A DNA stretch of 64,000 nt from an uncultured Lachnospiraceae bacterium (GTDB lineage: Bacteria; Bacillota; Clostridia; Lachnospirales; Lachnospiraceae), in the NCBI GenBank assembly GCA_910584725.1, contig CAJUBE010000004.1, positions 1 to 64,000 on the forward strand, written 5' to 3'. The notes beneath the pieces were generated by a model. That model was given only the letters and a program-made list of their open reading frames with translations, had not been told where the DNA came from and did no database searches. The position numbers and the translations under genes were made by a program. Positions 40,559 to 49,304 of the stretch are shown here, piece by piece. The stretch's first letter is position 1, and every line of letters begins with the position of its first letter.

Positions 40559-41671
40559 TCAGACCTTCCCCTTCAAGTGATATACGAAAGCCAGTACCTC
40601 CGCCACCGCCTGATACAGCTCCGGCGGCACCACGCTGCCCACATCCACATTCGCGTAGAGCATACGGGCAAGGGGTTTGTTTTCCACAATCTCGATGTGG
40701 TTTTCCTTCGCCACATCCTTAATCTTCTGCGCCAGATAATCAGCGCCCTTCGCCACCACATAGGGGGCGTCGTAAACCTCGGGTTCATACTTGATCGCCA
40801 CGGCAAAGTGGGTCGGGTTCGTAATCACCACGTCCGCCTCGGGAAGCTGCTGCATCATGCGGCGTCTGGATGCCTCCATCATTCGCTGCCGCTGCTTGCC
40901 CTTGATCTGGGGATCGCCTTCCTGGTTCTTGTACTCGTCCTTGACTTCCTGCTTCGTCATCTTCATGTCCTTCTTGAACTTGATCTTCTGATAAGCAAAG
41001 TCAGCGACGGCAATCAGCATATAAAACAGGGATATCCGGATTCCCAGATTAATCACCAACGCCCCGACCTGTGCGATTCCCTGATTCAGAGAAACGTCGT
41101 AGAGCATGTAAATCGAAGGCATATTCTTCTTGAGATAATCATACACCACATATCCGATTAGCGTCAACTTCAATACGGATTTCAAAAGCTCCATCAGCGA
41201 ATTTGCCGAAAAAATCCGCTTGAACCCGCTCACCGGATTCAGCTTATTAAATTTCGGCTGGAGCGGTTTCGTCGTGATCTTCCATTTCACCTGCAAAACG
41301 TTTGTGATAAACGCCACCAGAAAACCGACCAGCAGAAAAGGCGCTATCACCTGCAAAATCCGCAGCAGGGAGCTCACAAACAGCATCCGGAAGGTCTGTG
41401 TCTGAATATGCCCGTCATAGAGCCGCGCATACTCAGGGATCTGGGAATAGATCCCCTGCATACTCCCCACAAAAACCCTGCCCATATATTCCACAAGAAA
41501 GCGGATCATCAAAAAGGCTGCCAGCATCTCAAAGGCGTTGGTCACCTCTTTGCTCTTGGCCACCTGACCTTCATTTCGGGCATCCTCCAGCTTTTTACTG
41601 GTAGGCTCCTCCGTCTTTTCTCCGCCGGGCCCGTCCTTGGCAAAGAACTGGAGATTATACTGTAAAATCAA
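40559..41671 (-). CDS. flhB: Flagellar export switch protein FlhB
   Basis: FlhB switches export specificity from rod/hook to filament proteins by self-cleavage. The 370-residue protein has an N-terminal cytoplasmic tail (KTEEPTSKKLEDARNEGQVAKS), four membrane spans and a C-terminal domain with the cleavage motif NPTH (285-288). Its start is TTG at 41671 (overlap TTGA with the fliR stop), with GGAGGGG about 7 bases upstream, so no ATG is used. Confidence 0.96.
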   Translation of the reverse strand: MILQYNLQFFAKDGPGGEKTEEPTSKKLEDARNEGQVAKSKEVTNAFEMLAAFLMIRFLVEYMGRVFVGSMQGIYSQIPEYARLYDGHIQTQTFRMLFVSSLLRILQVIAPFLLVGFLVAFITNVLQVKWKITTKPLQPKFNKLNPVSGFKRIFSANSLMELLKSVLKLTLIGYVVYDYLKKNMPSIYMLYDVSLNQGIAQVGALVINLGIRISLFYMLIAVADFAYQKIKFKKDMKMTKQEVKDEYKNQEGDPQIKGKQRQRMMEASRRRMMQQLPEADVVITNPTHFAVAIKYEPEVYDAPYVVAKGADYLAQKIKDVAKENHIEIVENKPLARMLYANVDVGSVVPPELYQAVAEVLAFVYHLKGKV

Positions 41672-42447
41672 GCCATCCCCTCCACAAAAGATACAATCAT
41701 ACGCTTCATCTGTGTGAACACGTTGTCTGACAGGGCAGGCAGCATCCGCACCGAAAGAAAGAGGATTCCCAATCCCACAAACACCTTAAGCTGTATGCCG
41801 ACGGCAAACATATTAAGCTGCGGGGACACCTTGGCAAGTACGCCAAGCACACAGTTTAAAAAAATCATGGCGCAGAAGATCGGCAGTATAATGCGGAATC
41901 CGATGACGATATAGTCCCCCAGAAACAGGAGAATGGACTCCAGCAGCGCCTCCCGCTTAAAGATCGCGCCGTTTATCGGAATTAAGATAAAGGTGTCCGC
42001 CAGAGCCCGCAAAAGGTACTGGTATAAACCTGAAATAATCATAAAAAGCGTAAACATATACTGATAAAACACACCGGTGAAGGTGGCCTGTTCCTTAGTG
42101 GTCGGATCCATCAGGGAGACCATGGACAAACCGATCTCCATGTCCGCGATGCTTCCCGCAAAGGAAGTGACCGTCGTACAGATCTGCGCCCCCCAGCCGA
42201 TGAGAAATCCCGTCAGCGCCTCCTTCATCACAATCAGCGCATAGCCCAGCAGCGTGTTGTAAACCACCTCGTTACGATCCACCGACAGATAGAGCAGGTA
42301 GGCAAATAAAATGCTGAAACTGATCTTCCCCCTTCCGGGTACATTTGACATACTGAAAAACGGAGCAACATACACAAAGCAGCTGACCCGCACGAGAATC
42401 AACAAAAAATATTCCAAATCTGCGTAAGTAAAGCTGATATCTAGCAT
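41668..42447 (-). CDS. fliR: Flagellar export gate protein FliR
   Basis: FliR is part of the FliPQR export channel. The 259-residue protein is hydrophobic with about six spans and the typical FAGSIADMEIGLSMVSLMDP segment. The ATG at 42447, eight bases after the fliQ stop codon, gives the family N-terminus MLDISFTYADLEYFLLILVR; an in-frame upstream start at 42486 lies within fliQ. It overlaps flhB by 4 bases. Confidence 0.95.
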   Translation of the reverse strand: MLDISFTYADLEYFLLILVRVSCFVYVAPFFSMSNVPGRGKISFSILFAYLLYLSVDRNEVVYNTLLGYALIVMKEALTGFLIGWGAQICTTVTSFAGSIADMEIGLSMVSLMDPTTKEQATFTGVFYQYMFTLFMIISGLYQYLLRALADTFILIPINGAIFKREALLESILLFLGDYIVIGFRIILPIFCAMIFLNCVLGVLAKVSPQLNMFAVGIQLKVFVGLGILFLSVRMLPALSDNVFTQMKRMIVSFVEGMA

Positions 42448-42455
42448 AATGTTCT

Positions 42456-42725
42456 TTACCTGAGATAACGGTTGAAATCCGTCCACAACCCCGTCATAAA
42501 CTCCACCATGTTATTCATAATCCAGTGGCCCATAACCATCAGCGCGATAAAAATTGCCAGCACCTTCGGCACGAAGGTAAGCGTCTGCTCCTGAATCGAG
42601 GTCACCGTCTGGAAGATACTCACGATCAGTCCGACGATCAGGGATACCAGCAGCATAGGCGCGCTGCACTTGATAATCGTAAAGATTGCATCTCCTGCAA
42701 TGGCTGTGACGTCATTAACTGTCAT
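42456..42725 (-). CDS. fliQ: Flagellar export gate protein FliQ
   Basis: FliQ is the small two-span subunit of the export channel. The 89-residue protein has membrane segments around residues 15-40 and 55-78, with the conserved SIFQTVTSIQEQTLTFVPK segment between them. It lies 35 bases after fliP and just before fliR, an order conserved in almost all flagellated bacteria. Confidence 0.96.
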   Translation of the reverse strand: MTVNDVTAIAGDAIFTIIKCSAPMLLVSLIVGLIVSIFQTVTSIQEQTLTFVPKVLAIFIALMVMGHWIMNNMVEFMTGLWTDFNRYLR

Positions 42726-42760
42726 TTAACCACACTCCGTTCCTCCCGCTGAGCGTCCGC

Positions 42761-43681
42761 TCAGTAATAAAAACTCTCCACCACTCCCTTGATTACCAGA
42801 TACCAGCCGTCCGCCAGCACGAAAAGCAGAATCTTGAACGGCATGGAAATCGTGGTCGGCGGCAGCATCATCATACCCATACTCATCAGTACGGAGGCCA
42901 CCACCATATCAATGACAATAAACGGAATATATATAAGGAAACCGATAATAAACGCCTGCCGCAGCTCGTTGATGATAAACGCGGGCACAAGCACGCTGAT
43001 CGGTATGTCGTCCAGTTCACCGCTCCACTCGGTACGGCTTAAATCCATAAAGAAGTTCACATCGCTCTTCTGGGTTTGTCCGTACATAAACTGACGAATC
43101 GGCGCCGCCGCCGCCGTCAAGGCCTCCTCCTGTGTCAGCTCTCCCGCCTCGAAGGGCACGATGGCGTCCGTGTAAACCGCCGTCATCGTAGGCTGCATCA
43201 CATAGAAAGTCAAAAACAGGGCTATGCCGATCAACACCGTGTTCGGCGGAGCCGTCTGTGTGTTTAAAGCCTGCCTCGTAAAGTGGAGTACAATAATAAT
43301 CCTCGTAAACGAGGTTAACATAATAATCAATGACGGTGCAATAGCAATCAAGGTAAGAATGAGCAGAATACGCAGCGCGCCATTCACACTTCCGTTACCA
43401 TTGTTGTACGTAACCGTCACCGTATTGGCGATATTCAGTTCAGCCAGATCTTCGGCACTCTCCGAGGCGCCGGGCGGATCCACATTGGTCCTCTCATTCG
43501 AAGTACCGGTGAGATTGGAATCCCGATAAGGAGTATCAGTCACAGTCGAATCGTTCACCGTGTCCGGCCTGTTGTCCTCCACCGCATAGGCGGTCTGTCC
43601 CCAGCTAAGATACAATATGCCTGCCACCATCAGCAGGCATATTAATTTTGCCAAATGATATCCGGAAAAATATTTCTTCAT
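42761..43681 (-). CDS. fliP: Flagellar export gate protein FliP
   Basis: FliP is the main subunit of the FliPQR channel. The 306-residue protein has a cleavable signal peptide (hydrophobic part about 10-32), then an unusual hydrophilic stretch (about 33-95, rich in Asp, Thr, Ser and Asn) before the first core span, and the signature segments IIMLTSFTRIIIVLHFTRQA and MMLPPTTISMPFKILLF. The extra extracellular stretch makes it about 50-80 residues longer than Bacillus FliP (221). It overlaps fliO by 4 bases (ATGA). Confidence 0.96.
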   Translation of the reverse strand: MKKYFSGYHLAKLICLLMVAGILYLSWGQTAYAVEDNRPDTVNDSTVTDTPYRDSNLTGTSNERTNVDPPGASESAEDLAELNIANTVTVTYNNGNGSVNGALRILLILTLIAIAPSLIIMLTSFTRIIIVLHFTRQALNTQTAPPNTVLIGIALFLTFYVMQPTMTAVYTDAIVPFEAGELTQEEALTAAAAPIRQFMYGQTQKSDVNFFMDLSRTEWSGELDDIPISVLVPAFIINELRQAFIIGFLIYIPFIVIDMVVASVLMSMGMMMLPPTTISMPFKILLFVLADGWYLVIKGVVESFYY

Positions 43682-44067
43682 TCGTCTCGCCCGTCTTCTT
43701 TTTCCAGGATTCTTTCTTTTTGTATTTTTGCGAGCACATCCCTAAAAGTGGACGCACTTCCGGAAGACCCCTCGGGAAAGTTTAAATCCTCCTCGGGAAT
43801 CTCTGATAACATTGTAACAGTATCTTTACAGACTGCAACTGCCAAATACTTCCGCCCGATCCTGACAATCTGGACATACTTATTATTAGACAGCCGGAGC
43901 GACTCAATCAGCTCCATGTTTGCGCCCGCCGATCTGCCCTTCTGGTAACCGCCGATCCATCTGGTCACAAAGGCCGTGATCGCCAGCACGAACACAAACA
44001 GTATCAATACTGTCATAAACTGCACATAGGAGTCAGTCCTATCTGGCAATGCCGAAGCAAGGAGCAT
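43678..44067 (-). CDS. fliO: Flagellar biosynthesis protein FliO (FliZ)
   Basis: FliO helps assemble the FliP ring. The 129-residue protein has one membrane span (about 17-37), a basic patch (RWIGGYQKGR), then a small beta domain (MELIESLRLSNNKYVQIVRI) and a hydrophilic tail. It overlaps the stop codon of cheY by one base (TAATG) and the start of fliP by four. The family diverges strongly; the call rests on topology, the small beta domain and gene order. Confidence 0.88.
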   Translation of the reverse strand: MLLASALPDRTDSYVQFMTVLILFVFVLAITAFVTRWIGGYQKGRSAGANMELIESLRLSNNKYVQIVRIGRKYLAVAVCKDTVTMLSEIPEEDLNFPEGSSGSASTFRDVLAKIQKERILEKEDGRDE

Positions 44068-44429
44068 TATCCTACAACCTTCTTCACCGCCTCTAAGACA
44101 CGGTCAGCCTGGAAAGGTTTTACAATGAAATCCTTTGCGCCGGACTGAATGGACTCGATAACCATGGCCTGCTGACCCATAGCGGAGCACATAATAACCA
44201 TAGCGCCGGGATCACCCTCTTTGATCTTTTTGAGGGCCTGAATACCGTCCATCTCAGGCATCGTGATGTCCATCAGCACGAGATCGGGTTTCAGCTCATT
44301 GTACTTCTCAACCGCTTTTGCGCCGTTCTCTGCCTCTCCTGCCACGTTATAGCCGTTCTTTGTCAGGATGTCCTTGATCATCATTCGCATAAACGCTGCA
44401 TCATCACACACTAAAATATTTTTTGCCAT
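44067..44429 (-). CDS. cheY: Chemotaxis response regulator CheY
   Basis: CheY-P binds FliM/FliY at the motor switch. The 120-residue single receiver has the acidic pair CDD (about 8-10), phospho-Asp54 in VLMDITMPEMDG, the switch Ser in CSAMGQ and Lys in FIVKPF. AGGAG lies 7 bases before the ATG. It sits between fliY and fliO, as in Bacillus. Confidence 0.97.
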   Translation of the reverse strand: MAKNILVCDDAAFMRMMIKDILTKNGYNVAGEAENGAKAVEKYNELKPDLVLMDITMPEMDGIQALKKIKEGDPGAMVIMCSAMGQQAMVIESIQSGAKDFIVKPFQADRVLEAVKKVVG

Positions 44430-44449
44430 CTCTCTTCTCCTATCACATA

Positions 44450-45688
44450 TTATTTGATAATTTCGGTCACCCGAATACCAAAGCTTTCCTCGATTACCAC
44501 TACTTCACCTTTTGCTACAAACTTACCGTTGACCAGAATGTCAATCGGTTCACCGGCAATTTTATCCAGCTCTATGATGGTGCCTGGCGCAAAATCCAGA
44601 ATCTCCGAAATGGATTTGGAGGTTCTTCCCAGCTCCACCGTTACCTCTAACGGCACATCCTTGATCAGCTCGATGTTCTCCTGACTCTGCAGCGGGTTGA
44701 AATCGCTGGCAAAATTCTGGAACTGAACAGGCTGCACGTTCATATTCGGCTGCATCATCATCTGGGGCATCATCTGCATCTGCGGCATCATCTGGGGCAT
44801 TCCCATCTGCGGCATCATCTGCATCTGACTCATATCCATCTGAGGCATTCCCGCCTGCATCTGGCTCATATCCATCTGAGGCGCAGCCGCCGGCATTGGC
44901 TGCGGTGCAGGCATCGGAGCGGGCGCTGCCGCAGGTGCAGGCGCCGGAGCTGCCGGTTCAGGCGCCGGTGATGAATCGCCGCCCTGACTGGTAATGAAAG
45001 TATCATAAATCTCTTTTGCAAACTCCACCGGATACAACTGCATAATGGTGGAATCCACCAATTCGTCAATCTGCATCCGGAAGGATATCTTTACGAAAGT
45101 ACCTTCCAGGAACTCTGCGATATCGCCGCCCGACTTAAACGCCGTCAAATCCACCAGACTTGCTTCCGGCGGGCTGATATCTATCATCTTTCCAAGCATG
45201 GTGGAGAGTGATGTGGCCGAGGAACCCATCATCTGGTTCATCGCTTCCGAGATCGCCGAGAGATGCAGCTCCCCCAGCTCCCCATCCGTATTGCTGCCGT
45301 CACCTCCCATCATCAGGTCGGTGATAATCTTCACATCATGCTCTTTTAAGATCAGAATATTCGATCCATCGAGACCCTGTGTATACTTAATCAGAATAAA
45401 TACGCAGGGCTTCTCATAATCTTCCAGTACATTCTTCCAAGTTGCCATCTTAACCACAGGCGTCGTAATATTTACCTTGCGGTTTACGATGGAAAACAGG
45501 GTGGTTGCAGATGCGCCCATGCTGATATTGGCGACTTCGCCGACCGCATCTTTCTCGATGTCCGACAGAAGCGAATCATCCGCTTCCATCCCGTCAAAAC
45601 CTGCGGCGCTCTCTTCCGCACCGCCGCCCGACGAATCATCCCCGTTCAAAAGCGCATTTATTTCATCCTGCGATAACATTCCGTCCAT
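44450..45688 (-). CDS. fliY: Flagellar switch protein FliY (CheC-like domain plus FliN domain)
   Basis: FliY forms the lower C-ring and dephosphorylates CheY-P. The 412-residue protein begins with a FliM-like peptide (MLSQDEINALL), then a CheC-like domain with both active-site motifs (KDAVGEVANISMG about 46-58; LSAISEAMNQMMGSSA about 143-158), then a linker (about 236-325) and a C-terminal FliN/SpoA domain (about 335-412). The linker is an Ala/Pro-rich stretch followed by some 50 residues of Met, Gln and Pro with repeated DMSQMQ and MMPQM units. GGGGGAG precedes the ATG. Confidence 0.95.
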   Translation of the reverse strand: MDGMLSQDEINALLNGDDSSGGGAEESAAGFDGMEADDSLLSDIEKDAVGEVANISMGASATTLFSIVNRKVNITTPVVKMATWKNVLEDYEKPCVFILIKYTQGLDGSNILILKEHDVKIITDLMMGGDGSNTDGELGELHLSAISEAMNQMMGSSATSLSTMLGKMIDISPPEASLVDLTAFKSGGDIAEFLEGTFVKISFRMQIDELVDSTIMQLYPVEFAKEIYDTFITSQGGDSSPAPEPAAPAPAPAAAPAPMPAPQPMPAAAPQMDMSQMQAGMPQMDMSQMQMMPQMGMPQMMPQMQMMPQMMMQPNMNVQPVQFQNFASDFNPLQSQENIELIKDVPLEVTVELGRTSKSISEILDFAPGTIIELDKIAGEPIDILVNGKFVAKGEVVVIEESFGIRVTEIIK

Positions 45689-45694
45689 GCTTTT

Positions 45695-46675
45695 TTACTC
45701 CCCCTCTCTGATCACCGAGGTGACCCTCACAGCGTTCTTATCCCTGCTGGTGCCCGGGAGTGCGGTAAACTTTCTGATATTACCCACATACACCGTAAGA
45801 TCCTGTTCTACCTCGGTATCTAGTCGTATAATGTCGCCGACCTGCAGATTTACAAAATCGGTGACCGATATGCTCGTCTTTCCCAGCACCGCCTTGACAG
45901 GCACATCCACTCTCCTGATGAGGGATTCGATGTACTCCTCGAAATCCTCGTCATCCTGCTCCTGCAGATTCGCGTACCAGAACTTCGTATTGAGCTTATC
46001 CATGACGCTCTCTAATGTGAAGAAGGGAAGACATACATTCATAAACCCTTCCACTTCACCTATCTTCATATTCAAGGTGACGATGGCAATCATATCGTTC
46101 GGCGCGATAATCTGCGCAAACTGGGAATTTGTCTCAATCCGCTCCAGCATGGGATTGATATCGACCACATTCTTCCATGGTTCCCGCATAAGCTGCATAC
46201 AGACTACCATCATCTTTTCTATGATCGTCATCTCTATTTCGGTGAACTCCCTGCCCTTTTCCAGCGGGTCACCGGCTCCGCCCAGCATCCGGTCTATCAT
46301 GGTAAAGCCCAACTGGGATGCCAGCTCGATCAGAATCATTCCACCCAGCGGATGAAAATTGACTACACCCAGAATGACCGGGTTCGAAAGGGAGTTTGAA
46401 AACTCCGAAAAGATAACCGTCTCGGAACTGGTCACCGATACCTGTATATTCTTTCGCAGGTACACCTGCATACTTGTGGAAAGCAGCCGTCCGTAATGCT
46501 CGTATATAATTTCCAGTGTGCGCAGATGTTCTCGCGAGAATTTAGTCGGCCGTTTAAAGTCGTAATCCTTAATCTGTTTATCATCCGCGCCATTCAGTTC
46601 ATCCGTGTCCAGCTCACCGCTGCTCAAAGCGGCAAGCAGATTATCTATCTCGCTCTGTGATAGTACCTCACCCAC
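45695..46675 (-). CDS. fliM: Flagellar motor switch protein FliM
   Basis: FliM links CheY-P to FliG in the C-ring. The 326-residue protein has the N-terminal CheY-binding peptide (LSQSEIDNLLAAL), a middle CheC-like domain without phosphatase residues (NFHPLGGMILIELASQLGF) and a C-terminal SpoA domain (about 240-320). It starts with GTG at 46675 after AGGAGGTGA. Only 6 bases separate it from fliY. Confidence 0.96.
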   Translation of the reverse strand: MGEVLSQSEIDNLLAALSSGELDTDELNGADDKQIKDYDFKRPTKFSREHLRTLEIIYEHYGRLLSTSMQVYLRKNIQVSVTSSETVIFSEFSNSLSNPVILGVVNFHPLGGMILIELASQLGFTMIDRMLGGAGDPLEKGREFTEIEMTIIEKMMVVCMQLMREPWKNVVDINPMLERIETNSQFAQIIAPNDMIAIVTLNMKIGEVEGFMNVCLPFFTLESVMDKLNTKFWYANLQEQDDEDFEEYIESLIRRVDVPVKAVLGKTSISVTDFVNLQVGDIIRLDTEVEQDLTVYVGNIRKFTALPGTSRDKNAVRVTSVIREGE

Positions 46676-46713
46676 GAAAGTTCACCTCCTGTGGCAGTCA
46701 TTTAGTCTAAGCA

Positions 46714-47238
46714 CTATCCAAACATGATGTCACCGAAGGACACGTTATAGATAAACTTGGAGTCAAACATCTGTTGTATTCTGTTTATAATTTCTTTCTT
46801 GATCTCTTCCTGATTGTCGCGTGCCTCTTCCATCGTATAGTTAGCAAACACGCCGTTAATCTCGTCCTTAATCAGTCCTTCTCTCGTCGCCAGATTTTCG
46901 GCGGAGCCGTATTCCTTGTAACCGTCGGCCTTGGTGTTGATGGAAAGGGTGATGGAAACGATGCAGTAGTGATCCTTGTCATCCCCCTCGCTCTTTTTCA
47001 GCGGAATCGTCATGTTCTCAGCAAAAGAGTAAGTCTCGGTGTCCGCCATGGAAACGACTTCCTCCGCTCCTCCCTCCGTGCCGGACGCCAGCTCCAGATT
47101 CAGAGCCGTAGCGATATTGTCCACAAGCGCCGCGGTCTTCCTGGACGCTCCCGTCACGCTGAACATCATAATAGCAGTCAATACAATGTTTACGATCAGC
47201 AGCGCCAGAATAATAACGGAAATCAAATTCTTCTTCAT
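46714..47238 (-). CDS. fliL: Flagellar basal body-associated protein FliL
   Basis: FliL surrounds the stator units and supports torque. The 174-residue protein has one N-terminal membrane span (about 5-28), a spacer, and an extracellular domain with a stomatin-like fold (DHYCIVSITLSINTK) and a typical INRIQQMFDSKFIYNVSFGD end. It lies between motB and fliM. Confidence 0.92.
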   Translation of the reverse strand: MKKNLISVIILALLIVNIVLTAIMMFSVTGASRKTAALVDNIATALNLELASGTEGGAEEVVSMADTETYSFAENMTIPLKKSEGDDKDHYCIVSITLSINTKADGYKEYGSAENLATREGLIKDEINGVFANYTMEEARDNQEEIKKEIINRIQQMFDSKFIYNVSFGDIMFG

Positions 47239-47268
47239 AGCCTTCGTCTTCTCCTTCTACACTTATCT

Positions 47269-48087
47269 TTAATAAGAACTGAGAGAATTATATATCTTGA
47301 TCTCAACTCTTCTGTTCTTCGCTCTGCCCTCCGGCGTGGAATTGTCCGCCACCGGAAGATATTCGCCCCGGCCGGCATGCTTGACGTTCGCCGGATCCAG
47401 ATTCGTGATCGATAGAATGTAGTCAAACACCGATAACGCACGCCCGGAACTCAATTCGTTGTTGTTCGAATATTTTGCTCCCGACATAGGGACATTATCC
47501 GTGTGTCCCTCAATTTCAATCGTTCCCTCCCCGTAGCGCTCCAGAATCAGGCCTACCTGATCCAGAACCGGTTTGGCCTCCTCCTTCAAGAGCGTGCTTC
47601 CCGAGTCAAAAAGCAGGGAACCTTTCAGAGTCAGCTGGACAAACTGCGCGGTAAACTGCACTTCCACCTCGTCCGCCATATTTCTCTCATCAACCGCCTC
47701 CTGAATCTTCTCGGCAAGCGACTCGGACTCCTCCATCTGCGCTTCTTCCAACTGTTCCTGTGCCGCGGCTGTACTGTCGGCCACATCCTCGGAAATGATC
47801 TGGCCATCATCCATCTTACCTGTACTGTTTATATATTCATCCAGCTCATTGAGCTGACTGACACCGTTACTGATCAGCATACCGTCGCCGATCGCCTGCG
47901 CGCCCCCCTCAAAAACCGAAAACATCTGGTTAAAGGAAGCCACAACCTTTTCCTGCTTCACCTCATCGACCGTAGACATCGAGAACAACAGCACAAAGAA
48001 ACAGAGAAGCAGATTCATCAGATCAGAGAAAGTGGTCTGCCACGCCGGGGCGCCTTTCGGGGGTTCATCCGGCTTTCTGTTAGCCAT
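47269..48087 (-). CDS. motB: Flagellar stator protein MotB
   Basis: MotB anchors the stator to peptidoglycan and forms the ion channel with MotA. The 272-residue protein has one membrane span with the essential Asp22 (TFSDLMNLLLCFFVLLFS), a plug helix and spacer, and a C-terminal OmpA-like domain (IEGHTDNVPM, NNELSSGRA, RAKNRRVEI). Its ATG overlaps the motA stop codon (TAATG). Residues just after Asp22 do not settle whether it uses protons or sodium. Confidence 0.96.
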   Translation of the reverse strand: MANRKPDEPPKGAPAWQTTFSDLMNLLLCFFVLLFSMSTVDEVKQEKVVASFNQMFSVFEGGAQAIGDGMLISNGVSQLNELDEYINSTGKMDDGQIISEDVADSTAAAQEQLEEAQMEESESLAEKIQEAVDERNMADEVEVQFTAQFVQLTLKGSLLFDSGSTLLKEEAKPVLDQVGLILERYGEGTIEIEGHTDNVPMSGAKYSNNNELSSGRALSVFDYILSITNLDPANVKHAGRGEYLPVADNSTPEGRAKNRRVEIKIYNSLSSY

Positions 48088-48878
48088 TATTCTTCACCTC
48101 CGCCTTCGTCTCCCGTGGTTCCTCTGTCCGCGGGTGCAATGAAGGATTTCAGCTTCTCCTCGATAACGCGGGGGTTCTCGCCCGCCTGAATGGAGAGAAG
48201 GCCCTCGATCTCAATTTCCTTCACCATCATTTCTTCCGCGTTCTTGCTCTTTAACTTCGTACCTACCGGCGCACAGATCCAGTTCGCCAGCACGGAACCA
48301 TAGAAAGTGGTAACCAGCGCGACCGACATGTTCGGTCCGATGGTTGCGAAATCCGACAGATCCCTAAGCATGTTAATCAGACCGATCAGGGTGCCGATCA
48401 TACCCCAGGCAGGACCCATGGCGCCGACATTCTCCCAGAAACCGATCTTATCTTTATGTCTGCCCTCCACGCTCACCAGTTCTGTCTCCATAATAGCCCG
48501 CACGAGCTCAGGATCCGTACCGTCTACGATCAGGAGAATGCCTTTTTTCAAAAATTCATCCTCGATATCGCTGGCCGCCTCCTCCAAGGAGAGGAGCCCT
48601 TCCTTACGGGCAACGTTGGAAAGTTCTATAATCTTCTGAATGATCTCCGGGACATTCATCGTGGACGTCTTGAAGATCAGGCCAATACTCTTAAGTCCGG
48701 CCAAAAAGTCAGGTATCGTGTAGCTCGCGAGAATACACATGAAAGAGCCGCCGAATGTTACCAGGACCGACGGCATATCTATGAATCCAAACACAGTGGA
48801 GAAATCCTTGCCCCACACCATACCGAATATCATCAGGCCAAAACATGCTACCAAGCCAATTATCGAAGCTATATCCAT
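48087..48878 (-). CDS. motA: Flagellar stator protein MotA
   Basis: MotA forms the pentameric ring of the stator. The 263-residue protein has four membrane spans (about 4-22, 32-52, 150-170, 185-205) and a charged cytoplasmic loop that contacts FliG. The FWENVGAMGPAWGMIGTLIGL segment is the conserved third span. It ends with an acidic tail. Stop and motB start overlap, so the two subunits are made together. Confidence 0.96.
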   Translation of the reverse strand: MDIASIIGLVACFGLMIFGMVWGKDFSTVFGFIDMPSVLVTFGGSFMCILASYTIPDFLAGLKSIGLIFKTSTMNVPEIIQKIIELSNVARKEGLLSLEEAASDIEDEFLKKGILLIVDGTDPELVRAIMETELVSVEGRHKDKIGFWENVGAMGPAWGMIGTLIGLINMLRDLSDFATIGPNMSVALVTTFYGSVLANWICAPVGTKLKSKNAEEMMVKEIEIEGLLSIQAGENPRVIEEKLKSFIAPADRGTTGDEGGGEE

Positions 48879-48899
48879 ATGTACACACCCACTTTTACA

Positions 48900-49085
48900 C
48901 TAGTCTGCAAAAATATCCTTTCTATACGATTTTACTAAATTTTTCACTTCTTGTCTACTTTCTTTTACAATTATTTTCCGTCCGGTCGTAAAAGACAGCA
49001 CGGTATCGGGGGTTTCCTCCACCAGCTCCAGCAAATCCGGATTAATCAGCACTTTCACGCCGTTGATCTTCGTGACCTCTACCAT
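48900..49085 (-). CDS. FlbD family flagellar protein (SwrD/YlzI-like)
   Basis: This 61-residue protein belongs to the FlbD/SwrD family, which raises motor power in Bacillus and lies in the same place in flagellar operons. Its sequence has the family form: ITKING-like start (VTKINGVKVLINPDLLELVE), a PDTVLSFTTGRKIIVKES core, and a short Lys/Arg-rich tail. AGGGGG lies 7 bases before the ATG. It is the first gene after an internal terminator and promoter. Confidence 0.88.
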   Translation of the reverse strand: MVEVTKINGVKVLINPDLLELVEETPDTVLSFTTGRKIIVKESRQEVKNLVKSYRKDIFAD

Positions 49086-49127
49086 AGACAGCCCCCTTTA
49101 CAGCTTCCTATACAATACAACTCATTT

Positions 49128-49156
49128 ATTTTACCACACATCTACAAAAACTGCAA
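49128..49156 (-). promoter_or_regulatory. Internal sigma-A promoter before flbD-motA
   Basis: On the minus strand TTGCAG (49151-49156) and TAAAAT (49128-49133) are 17 bases apart; the start codon of flbD is 43 bases downstream of the -10 box. Together with the terminator just upstream it splits the flagellar locus into an early rod/hook part and a motor/export/chemotaxis part. Confidence 0.65.
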
Positions 49157-49188
49157 AAAGAAATTTTACCAATCTGTCGCCGTGCTCG

Positions 49189-49233
49189 AAAAAAAGGGAA
49201 CCTCTCCGCGGTATTCCGCGAAAAAGTCCCCTT
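49189..49233 (-). terminator. Internal terminator after flgE
   Basis: On the minus strand AAGGGGAC and GTTCCCTT form the outer stem and CGCGG/CCGCG the inner one, followed by seven U. It lies about 70 bases past the flgE stop codon and is one of the strongest terminators in the window. Confidence 0.8.
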
Positions 49234-49304
49234 CCTAAATTTTTAAACGCCGAAGCCGTGCTTTATACAGCCTCGCAACCAAGGAGCATCAACTCCTCCA
49301 TTTA

